A stretch of 44,498 nt of DNA. It comes from Chloroflexota bacterium (GTDB lineage: Bacteria; Chloroflexota; UBA6077; CF-72). A program made the translations under genes and the position numbers. A model generated the notes under the pieces. It saw only the letters and a program-made list of their open reading frames with translations, was not told the origin of the DNA and ran no database searches. Positions 17,186 through 24,494 of the stretch are shown here, piece by piece (position 1 is the stretch's first letter; each line of letters starts with the position of its first letter). Where the stretch lies: the NCBI GenBank assembly GCA_019247515.1, contig JAFAOS010000080.1:1-44498 (forward strand), written 5' to 3'.

Positions 17186-18043
17186 TCAGTCGCCAAAAAA
17201 CGCGCGCAGCTCCGCGTGGGTCTCGTCCGGCACCTCCTCCGCCAGGAAGTGGCCCGCGTCCAGCTCGCGGCCCCGAACCTCCTCCGCCCACTCGCGCCAG
17301 ATTCCGAGGAAATCCCAGCCCAGCCCGAACCAGCTCTGTTTGCCCCACAACACCAGCAGCGGGCAGCTGATCTTGCGCACCCCGAGGTCCGCCTTGTCCA
17401 GCTGGAAGTCGATGCTTGCGCCGGCGCGGTAGTCCTCACAGATGGCGCGAATGGTCTCGGGGTTCTGATAGCAGCGCCAGTAGTCTGCCCGCGCCTCGGG
17501 CGTCCAGCAGGTGTTCGGGCGCCGTTCGAAGAACACGTCCGGGGCGCGGCCGATCGCCCGCTCCGGGAAGTCCGCAGGCTGCGCCAGGAAGAACCAGTGC
17601 CAGGTGCGCAATCCGAACTCCATGTCGGCGCGGCGGTAAGCCTCGTAGGTGGGAATAATGTCCAGGACCGCCAGCTTGCGTACCCGATCCGGATGGTCGA
17701 GCGCCAGCCGGTATGCGCAGCGCGCGCCGCGGTCGTGGCCAGCCAGGAAAAACTGCTCGAACCCCAGCTGACGCATGACCTCGACCTGATCCCTGGCCAT
17801 GGCGCGCTTCGAATATGGCGCGTGGTCCTGGGTACTGGGCGGCTTGGAGCTGTCACCGTAGCCGCGCAGGTCGGCGGCCACGACCGTGAACTCGCGCGCC
17901 AGCCGCGGCGCGATCTTGTGCCACATGACGTGCGTCTGCGGATTGCCGTGGAGCAGCAGGAGCGGCGGTCCCGATCCTCCATGTCGGACGCGGATGCGCA
18001 CCTCACCCGTATCGATGGTGGTCAGCTCGAAGCCTTCAAACAT
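17186..18043 (-). CDS. Alpha/beta hydrolase, fluoroacetate-dehalogenase-like
   Basis: A 285-residue hydrolase with the complete residue set of fluoroacetate dehalogenases (haloacetate + water to glycolate + halide). The nucleophile is Asp104 in AGHDRGARCAYRLALDHP, with Arg105 and Arg108 for carboxylate binding, Asp128 (AVLDIIP) and His265 (AGHFLAEE). The fluoride pocket His149-Trp150 is in TWHWFFLAQP, with a candidate Tyr in EDYRAGASIDF. HGNPQTHVMWHKIA and DLRGYGDSSKP complete the family pattern. The first five positions match my recollection of the Burkholderia FA1 enzyme numbering. The start MFEGFEL (18043) is chosen from domain layout and from TACAGT 6 nt upstream. It is divergent from the next hydrolase by 25 bp. 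Confidence 0.85.
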   Translation of the reverse strand: MFEGFELTTIDTGEVRIRVRHGGSGPPLLLLHGNPQTHVMWHKIAPRLAREFTVVAADLRGYGDSSKPPSTQDHAPYSKRAMARDQVEVMRQLGFEQFFLAGHDRGARCAYRLALDHPDRVRKLAVLDIIPTYEAYRRADMEFGLRTWHWFFLAQPADFPERAIGRAPDVFFERRPNTCWTPEARADYWRCYQNPETIRAICEDYRAGASIDFQLDKADLGVRKISCPLLVLWGKQSWFGLGWDFLGIWREWAEEVRGRELDAGHFLAEEVPDETHAELRAFFGD

Positions 18044-18068
18044 ACGCCTACTGTACGCTCGATGCACG
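18044..18068. promoter_or_regulatory. 25-bp divergent intergenic region with overlapping -10-like hexamers
   Basis: The two start codons are only 25 bp apart. On the minus strand TACAGT (18055-18050) ends 6 nt before the dehalogenase ATG. On the plus strand TACGCT (18054-18059) ends 9 nt before the hydrolase ATG. No Shine-Dalgarno sequence fits, which suggests two leaderless transcripts from overlapping promoters. Confidence 0.45.
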
Positions 18069-18809
18069 ATGCCCACGTACACCCGCGACGGCGAAGTCTC
18101 CATTCACTACGAGGAATACGGCAATCTCGCCGGCTTCCCCGTGTTGCTGTTTGCCCCCGGCCTCATGCGCTCTTCCGCCTCGCGCTGGGACCGCACCGAT
18201 CTCGTTCCGCGCAAGGTCCTTGGCAACGGCTTCCGAATCATCGCCATGGACCAGCGCAACGCCGGCGAATCGAAGGCGCCGATCACCGCCACCAATTCCT
18301 GGGCCGACTACGCCGACGACGCAATCGGCCTGATCGAGCACCTTGGCCTGGGCCGCCTCGCGATCTGGGGTCGCTGCATCGGTCCATCCTTCTGCATGAA
18401 GGTGATCCAGCAGCTCCGCGACGAGTCCAATCGCATCACGGCGCTGGTGGACCACGCGCCAATCGGCCTGACGGCGACCAATCGCGGCCACTTCATGCAC
18501 GGCTTCTATCAGTGGGCCGAGGAGCTGCCGGCCGGCACCTTCGCCGAAGCCGCCAGCATGGACCCCATCGCCGCGGCGTTTTGCGAGAACCTCTTCGGCA
18601 GCGACTTCGTCTTCAGCGTGCCGCGCAGCTTCGTCGAATCGATGCAGACGCCGACGCTGGTGTTACCCGGTCGCGACCTGGCGCATCCCGAGGCCATCGC
18701 CCTCGAAACCGCCCAGCTCGCCCCGAACGCGGATCTGAAGATGGGCTGGCAGGAGGACCTGGACGCCGCTGGCGAGGCGGTGCGAACGTTTTTGGCCGCC
18801 CATAGCTGA
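18069..18809 (+). CDS. Alpha/beta hydrolase with Cys nucleophile
   Basis: A 246-residue alpha/beta hydrolase beginning MPTYTRDGEVSIHYEEYGN, with an oxyanion-loop segment LLFAPGLMRSS and AMDQRNAGESKAP. The nucleophile elbow is WGRCIGPSF, so Cys replaces the usual Ser (GxCxG), as in dienelactone hydrolases. The acid is probably Asp in VLPGRDLAHP. The usual late His is not where expected: the segment reads GWQEDLDAAGEAVRTFL. It may therefore be catalytically altered or use the His of DLAHP. The substrate is unknown. The start is the first in-frame ATG that clears the divergent gene. Convergent with the flavin monooxygenase, 6 bp apart. Confidence 0.8.
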   Translation: MPTYTRDGEVSIHYEEYGNLAGFPVLLFAPGLMRSSASRWDRTDLVPRKVLGNGFRIIAMDQRNAGESKAPITATNSWADYADDAIGLIEHLGLGRLAIWGRCIGPSFCMKVIQQLRDESNRITALVDHAPIGLTATNRGHFMHGFYQWAEELPAGTFAEAASMDPIAAAFCENLFGSDFVFSVPRSFVESMQTPTLVLPGRDLAHPEAIALETAQLAPNADLKMGWQEDLDAAGEAVRTFLAAHS

Positions 18810-18815
18810 TCGCAA

Positions 18816-20030
18816 TCAGAACAGAAATCGCGGATCCGACGGCACGCCCAGCAGCGTCTTCGTCGAGCCGACGGCGATCCAGTCGTTGGTGAGCCCGTTG
18901 TGCGCGGCGGCGGCGTTCGTGTCGCGCCAGAGCCGCTGCAGGTCCGAGCCATCGTACAGCCCACTGCCGCCGCACTCCTCGTACAGGGTGTTCACCGCCT
19001 TGCGCGCGCTCTGCGCCGTGAAGGCCTGATCGCGGCGGCACTTCCCGCGGATATCGCGCCCGACCTCGCGAGCCGGCACCCGCGCGTAACGCTCGGCGTT
19101 CTGGAGTGTCAACGCGTGCGCGGCATCCACCATGGCGGCCGCGTTGGCGTACCGCGCCATGTTGACCGTCAAGCCATCGTCAATGTTGCTGGACTTCGAG
19201 CGCAGCCGGTCCTCGTAGGCGGCCAGAAAGCCACGCGCCACGCCCAGCGCCGGCGCGGCCATGGCGGCGGTGAAGTTGGCCCATGAGATGGCCCCGTACA
19301 TCGGATCGGAGTGGACCTGGTGGCCGGGTGCAATCCCCTCTTCCACTTCTTTGCCGACCAGCGTGCGGCTCTGGGGAATGAAGATGTCGTCGAGGACGAT
19401 GGTCTTGCTGCCGGTGCCCTTGAGTCCGACCGTGAACCAGTCGTCGACGATCACAAAATCTTCGCGTGGAATCAGCAGCCAGCGCATCTCCGGCGGACCG
19501 TCCACCTCGGGGCGTTTGATGGGCACCGCGGCGGTCAGCCAGTTGCAGTGGTCGACGCCGCTCGAGAAGAAGCCGCGGCCCGTCCACCGGTAGCCGCCGT
19601 CAACTGGCACCACGTCGCCGACCGTATTGACCACCGACGAGGCCAGCGAGTTCGGGTTGCTCCACAACTCTTCCTGGGCTGAGAGCGGGAATTGGGCCAG
19701 CATCCACATGTGCGCGGTCCACAGCATGTGTACCCAACCCGTCGACGGACACGCCGATGCCAGCTCGATGGTCACGTCGATCATCGTTTCCGGCCCCAAC
19801 TGCGAGCCGCCGAAGCGTTTCGGCGTCATCAGTCCGTACAGCCCGCTTTCCAGGATGTCGGCAACGTTCTCAGGCGGCAGGTGGCGTCGCTGTTCGGTTT
19901 CGGCCACGCGCTCGCGCAGTTTCGGCTTCAAAGCGCGGGCGCGTTCCATGGCCTCGTCGTAGCTCCCGAGCACGGCGGCCGTGGTCTTCAACTCGTATAC
20001 CGGTCGGTCGTCCAGTGTGGATAAAACCAA
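18816..20030 (-). CDS. Acyl-CoA dehydrogenase-fold flavin monooxygenase (HsaA/HpaB-like)
   Basis: About 404 residues with the acyl-CoA dehydrogenase fold. LPPENVADILESGLYGLMTPKRFGG, ASACPSTGWVHMLWTAHMWML, GGYRWTGRGFFSSGVDH, VDDWFTVGLKGTGSKTIVLDD and the C-terminal YEECGGSGLYDGSDLQRLWRD fit group D two-component flavin monooxygenases (HsaA, HpaB, DszC relatives) better than true dehydrogenases. A separate flavin reductase would be needed and is not adjacent. The TTG start at 20030 has GGAGG 7 nt upstream; a GTG at 20063 would instead overlap the kinase stop as GTGA. It ends the long minus-strand signalling operon. The substrate is likely aromatic or steroid-like, by family only. Confidence 0.8.
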   Translation of the reverse strand: MVLSTLDDRPVYELKTTAAVLGSYDEAMERARALKPKLRERVAETEQRRHLPPENVADILESGLYGLMTPKRFGGSQLGPETMIDVTIELASACPSTGWVHMLWTAHMWMLAQFPLSAQEELWSNPNSLASSVVNTVGDVVPVDGGYRWTGRGFFSSGVDHCNWLTAAVPIKRPEVDGPPEMRWLLIPREDFVIVDDWFTVGLKGTGSKTIVLDDIFIPQSRTLVGKEVEEGIAPGHQVHSDPMYGAISWANFTAAMAAPALGVARGFLAAYEDRLRSKSSNIDDGLTVNMARYANAAAMVDAAHALTLQNAERYARVPAREVGRDIRGKCRRDQAFTAQSARKAVNTLYEECGGSGLYDGSDLQRLWRDTNAAAAHNGLTNDWIAVGSTKTLLGVPSDPRFLF

Positions 20031-20059
20031 GGTGCTGCCTCCGTAAGGAGCCTGTTGTG

Positions 20060-22819
20060 TCACGCGTGCGGGCTGCGCTGCAAGGCGGACAGCAGGTCGT
20101 GCACGCGAATGGGCTTGCTGATGTAGTCGTCCATGCCCGCGGCCAGACACTGCTCTCGGTCGCCCTGCATCGCGTTGGCCGTCATGGCAATGATATGTGG
20201 GCCATTCGGTGGCGCCCATTGCGCTCGAATGCGCCGCGTCGCCTGGAGGCCATCCAGCTCCGGCATCTGCACGTCCATCAGCACGACATCGTACGGCTGA
20301 CGCTCCAGTGCCGCGATGGCCTCCAGTCCGTTGCCTGCCACATCGGCTCGGTAGCCGAGCTGACTCAGCAAGCGTAGCGTCAGCTTCTGATTGACGGCAT
20401 TGTCCTCCGCCAGCAGGATTCGCAGCGCCGACCGATCACCCGGCTCCGCGTCGATTGGCGCGGATACGTGGCTGGTGGCAGATCGCGCCGGCGACTGCTG
20501 CGCGCAAACCTCGAGCAACGTGTCCAGGAGGTGCGACGGCTTGATAGGTTTGGTGAGGTATGCCGCGGGCGCGACGCTCTCGGCCGCGGCATCACGTCTG
20601 CCGAGTGACGACAACAGGACGACGGGCAGCGTCCGCGCGTCGCGCAACTGGCGGATCTCGGCTGCCAGCGCGAGTCCATCCATCTCGGGAATCTGCATGT
20701 CCAGAATGGCAATGTCGAACGGTTCCCCGTGGCGAATCCACTCCAGCGCCTCGCGCGGCGAGCCAGTCCCGCGCGCGTTCATTCCCCAGGCGGTGGTCTG
20801 GCGTTCGACGATGTTCCGGTTGGTTGCGTTGTCGTCCACCACCAGCACGCGGCGGCCATTCAGCTCCGGTCGATCGCTCACCAGGTTCGCGTTCTGGCTG
20901 CCATCGGAGCCCGGCGCGGCCAGTATCGTGAAGAAGAACGTCGACCCGACGCCCGGCTCGCTCTGGACCCACAACCGGCCACCCATCAGCTCGGCCAGCC
21001 GTCGACTGATTGCCAGTCCGAGGCCGGTGCCGCCGTACTTGCGCGTGGTCGACACATCGCCCTGGCTGAACGGTTGAAACACGCGCTGCACGACTTCCGG
21101 CGCAATGCCGATGCCGGTATCCCGAACCGCGAACCTCAGCTCGTGGAGACCATCGCGCAACGGTCCGCCGGACACCGACACGACCACCTCACCCCGCTCG
21201 GTGAACTTGATGGCGTTGTTCATCAGGTTGAGCAGGATCTGCCGCAGGCGGGTGACGTCGCCGACGATGACCGGTGGCGTGTCGTCTTCGACCAGATAGG
21301 CCAGGTCCAGCCCTTTCTTGCTCGCCATGGGCGTCAGAAGATCGAGCACCGCCTCGATGCACGCGCGCACGTCGAACGCTTGCGACTCCACTTCGAGCAT
21401 GCCGGCTTCGATCTTGGAGAAATCGAGGATGTCGTTGATGATGGTCAGCAGCGCGTCGCCGCTGTCGCGAATGATCTCCGCGAACTCGCGTTGTTCCTCG
21501 TTCAGGTCGGTTGTCAGCAACAGGCTACCCATGCCGAGGATGCCGTTCATCGGGGTGCGGATCTCGTGGCTCATCGTCGCCAGGAAGGCGCTCTTGGCCT
21601 GGTTTGCCTGGTCCGCGGCGTCCTTGGCTTCCTGGAGCACGATTCGCGCTCGCTGGCGCTCGAAGACACGACCAAGCTCCGTACCGATGAGCTGACTGGT
21701 ATCCAGCAGCGGCTCTTCGGGTGGTTGCGTTGCGCGCGACATGAACCGCAGCACCGCTACCACTTCGGCGCCGACCAGAACTGGCAGAGCGAACTCCAGG
21801 GTGACCTGCGACTCGTCCTGTGTTGGAGGGTCCTGCCGCCAGGCGGGTTTGCCGGTGCGCGTCGACTCGGTGACCACGCCCGCATGCCGCCGGAAGCGTC
21901 CGGTCTGCGCCGCGTCACGCAGGTACGCCAACGGATCCTCGGTATCCATGTGCGAGATACTCGTCGGCACCACGCTGGGAGTCTGGTGTGGGTCGATCAG
22001 GTACGCGTGGCCGATCGGCCAACCCGCGTACTCGCAGATCAGGTCCAGGCCGGACTTGAGCGCATCCTCGGGCCGCGTGGCTTCGTTGGCGGCAGTGGTG
22101 ACGTGTTGCAGGAGGTCCACCAGGCGCGTGTGGACCAGGAGCGCGTTCTGCGCCTCGAGCGCCTCATCCCGCGCCAGCGCCAGGTCGCGCGTACGCTCCT
22201 CGACCCGGGCTTCCAGCGTCATCTCGGCGTTGAGCAGGGCGAGATTGGCGGTCTGCATGGCGGCCAGCGTCTCATTCAAACGCGCGTTGTAGTGCCACAA
22301 CAGCAGGTAAATGAACGTCACGAACAGCCCGATCAAGCCGACCATGAACGTGCCGACGATCCAGGCGGGTACTACCTGCTGCACCCCGAATGGGTCCTGT
22401 CGCAGCGAGAGCAGGCTAGCCACCACCAGGACCAGCGTTGAAAGCACCATCAGGCGGCGCAGATTGCGTGCGGACAGGTGCGGCAGGGCCAGGAAGACCG
22501 GCCACACGGCCAGCAGGAGCAGGATCGGAAAGACGAACGGGACGGTGAAAGCGAGCGTGACGCTCAGCGCCAGGAGTCCAGCGCTCATCCAGCCGATCGC
22601 CAGATCGACGCGACCCGCTCGGATCAGGCGGCGGGCGTAAATCTGGATGAGCAGGTTCAGTGCAACTTCGAACGCCACGAGCAGCAGGATCGGTGTCGGA
22701 TAGAACACGTAGATCGCGAACAGCAGGATCGCGATCACCAGGTTGGTGAGAATATTCCATCGGACGAACTGGTTCAGGCGCGCCGTCTGAGGGTTGGTCT
22801 GTGAATCCTGGGCTGGCAT
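20060..22819 (-). CDS. Hybrid sensor histidine kinase with two receiver domains
   Basis: A 919-residue membrane-bound hybrid kinase. Residues about 20-180 form six or so hydrophobic helices, followed by a coiled coil ([20 protein letters not shown]), a GAF-like domain (about 225-385), and HisKA with phospho-acceptor His418 in [15 protein letters not shown]. The ATPase domain has the N box [17 protein letters not shown]1 DTGIGIAPE and G2 [14 protein letters not shown]. Receiver 1 carries [14 protein letters not shown] and [12 protein letters not shown]; receiver 2 carries [12 protein letters not shown] and [12 protein letters not shown]. No output domain is present. It lies 10 bp downstream of the RsbW-like gene and overlaps or abuts the flavin monooxygenase start. 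Confidence 0.93.
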   Translation of the reverse strand: MPAQDSQTNPQTARLNQFVRWNILTNLVIAILLFAIYVFYPTPILLLVAFEVALNLLIQIYARRLIRAGRVDLAIGWMSAGLLALSVTLAFTVPFVFPILLLLAVWPVFLALPHLSARNLRRLMVLSTLVLVVASLLSLRQDPFGVQQVVPAWIVGTFMVGLIGLFVTFIYLLLWHYNARLNETLAAMQTANLALLNAEMTLEARVEERTRDLALARDEALEAQNALLVHTRLVDLLQHVTTAANEATRPEDALKSGLDLICEYAGWPIGHAYLIDPHQTPSVVPTSISHMDTEDPLAYLRDAAQTGRFRRHAGVVTESTRTGKPAWRQDPPTQDESQVTLEFALPVLVGAEVVAVLRFMSRATQPPEEPLLDTSQLIGTELGRVFERQRARIVLQEAKDAADQANQAKSAFLATMSHEIRTPMNGILGMGSLLLTTDLNEEQREFAEIIRDSGDALLTIINDILDFSKIEAGMLEVESQAFDVRACIEAVLDLLTPMASKKGLDLAYLVEDDTPPVIVGDVTRLRQILLNLMNNAIKFTERGEVVVSVSGGPLRDGLHELRFAVRDTGIGIAPEVVQRVFQPFSQGDVSTTRKYGGTGLGLAISRRLAELMGGRLWVQSEPGVGSTFFFTILAAPGSDGSQNANLVSDRPELNGRRVLVVDDNATNRNIVERQTTAWGMNARGTGSPREALEWIRHGEPFDIAILDMQIPEMDGLALAAEIRQLRDARTLPVVLLSSLGRRDAAAESVAPAAYLTKPIKPSHLLDTLLEVCAQQSPARSATSHVSAPIDAEPGDRSALRILLAEDNAVNQKLTLRLLSQLGYRADVAGNGLEAIAALERQPYDVVLMDVQMPELDGLQATRRIRAQWAPPNGPHIIAMTANAMQGDREQCLAAGMDDYISKPIRVHDLLSALQRSPHA

Positions 22820-22829
22820 GCTGTCGTGG

Positions 22830-23300
22830 TCAGAGCTTCTTCATGAAGTGCCAGTAGTTGACATCCGCATCACGTGTATAACTCAGCCTGTCGACCGCCG
22901 CCAGCGTCAGGGCCAGGCCCCAACCTCCCTCGGGCAGCTCGATCACGTCGAGGGAGTCCAGCGGCAACCGCGCGTCCGTGATTGGCGCTCCCGTATATGG
23001 ACCGCCGCGGTCGCGGAATGTGGCTTCGACGCGGTCTAGATAGCCCTGGATGGCCATGGACATCTCGCCACCGGCGGCGGTGGAAGCGTACGCGTAGCGG
23101 ATGATGTTCGTGACGATTTCGCCGACCGCGGTGTCGAAGTATGCTCGCCAGACGCCATCGGGTGGCGCGGGATGGCTGCGCTCGAGTTCTGTCCAGAATT
23201 GCGACAGGGTCGCGTAGACGCGGTCGAGGTGCTCCGCCGTGGCGGGCAGCGTCGCCGAAACCTCGGCCACCGGCCGGTTGTCAGAAGCCTTCGAGCGCAT
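22830..23300 (-). CDS. RsbW/anti-sigma-type GHKL ATPase
   Basis: A small HATPase_c protein of about 156 residues. The N box is [19 protein letters not shown], the G1-like box is [12 protein letters not shown] and the late glycine box is [24 protein letters not shown], as in RsbW/SpoIIAB-type serine kinases that bind STAS antagonists. The start is uncertain: the ATG at 23300 overlaps the STAS stop, and a GTG at 23270 just after that stop is also possible. It forms a classic antagonist-kinase pair with the STAS gene. No sigma factor gene is adjacent, so the downstream partner is unknown; the hybrid kinase or a distant sigma factor are options. Confidence 0.8.
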   Translation of the reverse strand: MRSKASDNRPVAEVSATLPATAEHLDRVYATLSQFWTELERSHPAPPDGVWRAYFDTAVGEIVTNIIRYAYASTAAGGEMSMAIQGYLDRVEATFRDRGGPYTGAPITDARLPLDSLDVIELPEGGWGLALTLAAVDRLSYTRDADVNYWHFMKKL

Positions 23301-23616
23301 CCTCGACTGACTCATAGGGACGCAGCACGCGATCCAGAGTGGTGAGCTTCAGGACCACGCGCGCCTGTTCACCAGGTCGGGCGATGCGCAGATCGCCGCC
23401 CGCCTGTCGGGCGGACTTCAACCCGCTGATCAATGCTCCGAGACCGGAGCTGTCGATAAAATCGACCTGACCGAGGTCGACGACCAGGTGGCGTTGGCCG
23501 TCACCGACCGCCGTGGCGAGGCGCGCGCGGACGTCGGCGGCGCACAGCAAATTCAAATCGCCCACCATCTCGGCCACTGCTATGCCGTCGCCCTTCGGTA
23601 CGACTTTGATGTCCAT
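23281..23616 (-). CDS. STAS-domain anti-anti-sigma factor (RsbV/SpoIIAA-like)
   Basis: A 111-residue single-domain protein. The phosphorylation loop VDFIDSSGLGALISGL has Ser56/Ser57 at the conserved site, and VVDLGQ precedes it, as in SpoIIAA and RsbV. In partner switching, the unphosphorylated antagonist sequesters the RsbW-like kinase, the kinase phosphorylates and inactivates it, and a PP2C phosphatase reverses that. All three parts occur within 5 kb here (this gene, 22830-23300, and 26772-28367). It lies 44 bp after the PIG-L gene. Confidence 0.9.
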   Translation of the reverse strand: MDIKVVPKGDGIAVAEMVGDLNLLCAADVRARLATAVGDGQRHLVVDLGQVDFIDSSGLGALISGLKSARQAGGDLRIARPGEQARVVLKLTTLDRVLRPYESVEDALEGF

Positions 23617-23660
23617 CTACACCTCCCGCCGTGCTGTCATCCGACTCAGAGCGCGCCAGC

Positions 23661-24494
23661 TCATATGGGTGCCTGCGGGAGCACGGGCCAGAACCGTTCC
23701 ACCGCTCCGAGCTCCGGCGCCATCCGCTGACCGAATTTTGTCAACTCCCCGCGCACGTCAGACGTGAAGCGAAACAGCACCGGGACCTGCGTCGCATAGG
23801 CCTCAATCGCCGCCAATTTCCGCTCGAACGTGCTCGCAATCTTCACGTACCGCGGAGCCCCAAGGCAATCGGACAATTCCGCCAACCGTGTTTCCAGCGC
23901 CAGAGGCGTGTGGATCACGTACGGGCAGTCCTCGTACGCCAGCACCTGCACGGAACGATCCGCCAGATGCCGACCTGCCAGAAAGACCAGCTGGTGATCG
24001 ACGTGCCGGCCGGCCCCAAGCGGAACGAAGACCGTCGACGTGTCACTCCACTCTGGCAGCGCCTGGACCTCGTCGGCGATCAACTGCGCCAGCGGCAGCT
24101 CCGCGGCCTGCACCTCGCCGTAGAGCTCGTCGTCGCTGAGGTGGTGCTCGCCGCGGTAGATGGCGTCGGGTATGCCCAACCACCGTGTCCCCGTCCGCAG
24201 GATGTGGGCCGCGGCCGTATCCTCCGCCTGGCGCTGCTCGCGGACGGAGTCCATGTCGGTCAGCCCCCAGCGACCGTGCTTCCAACGGGCGAACTGGTTC
24301 AGCACCTCGTCGGTGACCTCGCCGCCAAAGATGGTGACGATCACCGGTTCTGGGCCGCGTTCGGCGAGCAGCGCGACCGTGCCGCCGCATGACAGCGCCA
24401 CGTCGTCATAGTGCGACGACAGGAACACCGCGCGCCCCGCGGCCAGCTCACACGGCTGGCCCACGCATGCAAAGTTGCGATGCGTGTCGGTCAT
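23661..24494 (-). CDS. PIG-L (LmbE-like) deacetylase
   Basis: A 277-residue zinc-dependent N-acetylglucosaminyl deacetylase-fold protein. The signature SSHYDDVALSCGG corresponds to the family's 'HPDDxxxxxGG', with His and Asp as zinc ligands and a second Asp as likely base. GAGRHVDHQLVF supplies the third zinc His. Known members deacetylate GlcNAc-containing glycoconjugates such as GlcNAc-PI, mycothiol or bacillithiol precursors, or antibiotics. Its ATG overlaps the stop of the upstream glycosyltransferase gene by 4 bp, so the natural inference is deacetylation of the product or precursor of that enzyme. Residues 'HYDDV' deviate slightly from 'HPDDE'. Confidence 0.85.
   Translation of the reverse strand: MTDTHRNFACVGQPCELAAGRAVFLSSHYDDVALSCGGTVALLAERGPEPVIVTIFGGEVTDEVLNQFARWKHGRWGLTDMDSVREQRQAEDTAAAHILRTGTRWLGIPDAIYRGEHHLSDDELYGEVQAAELPLAQLIADEVQALPEWSDTSTVFVPLGAGRHVDHQLVFLAGRHLADRSVQVLAYEDCPYVIHTPLALETRLAELSDCLGAPRYVKIASTFERKLAAIEAYATQVPVLFRFTSDVRGELTKFGQRMAPELGAVERFWPVLPQAPI

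Noticed and set aside
17216..18805. 529-codon plus-strand frame across both hydrolases
   Set aside because: It runs antisense to the dehalogenase and out of frame with the second hydrolase, whose real frame is well conserved.
20729..22441. 570-codon plus-strand frame opposite the hybrid kinase
   Set aside because: A shadow of the kinase: the opposite strand has every histidine-kinase and receiver motif in order, and this frame is His/Arg/Gln-rich without a fold.
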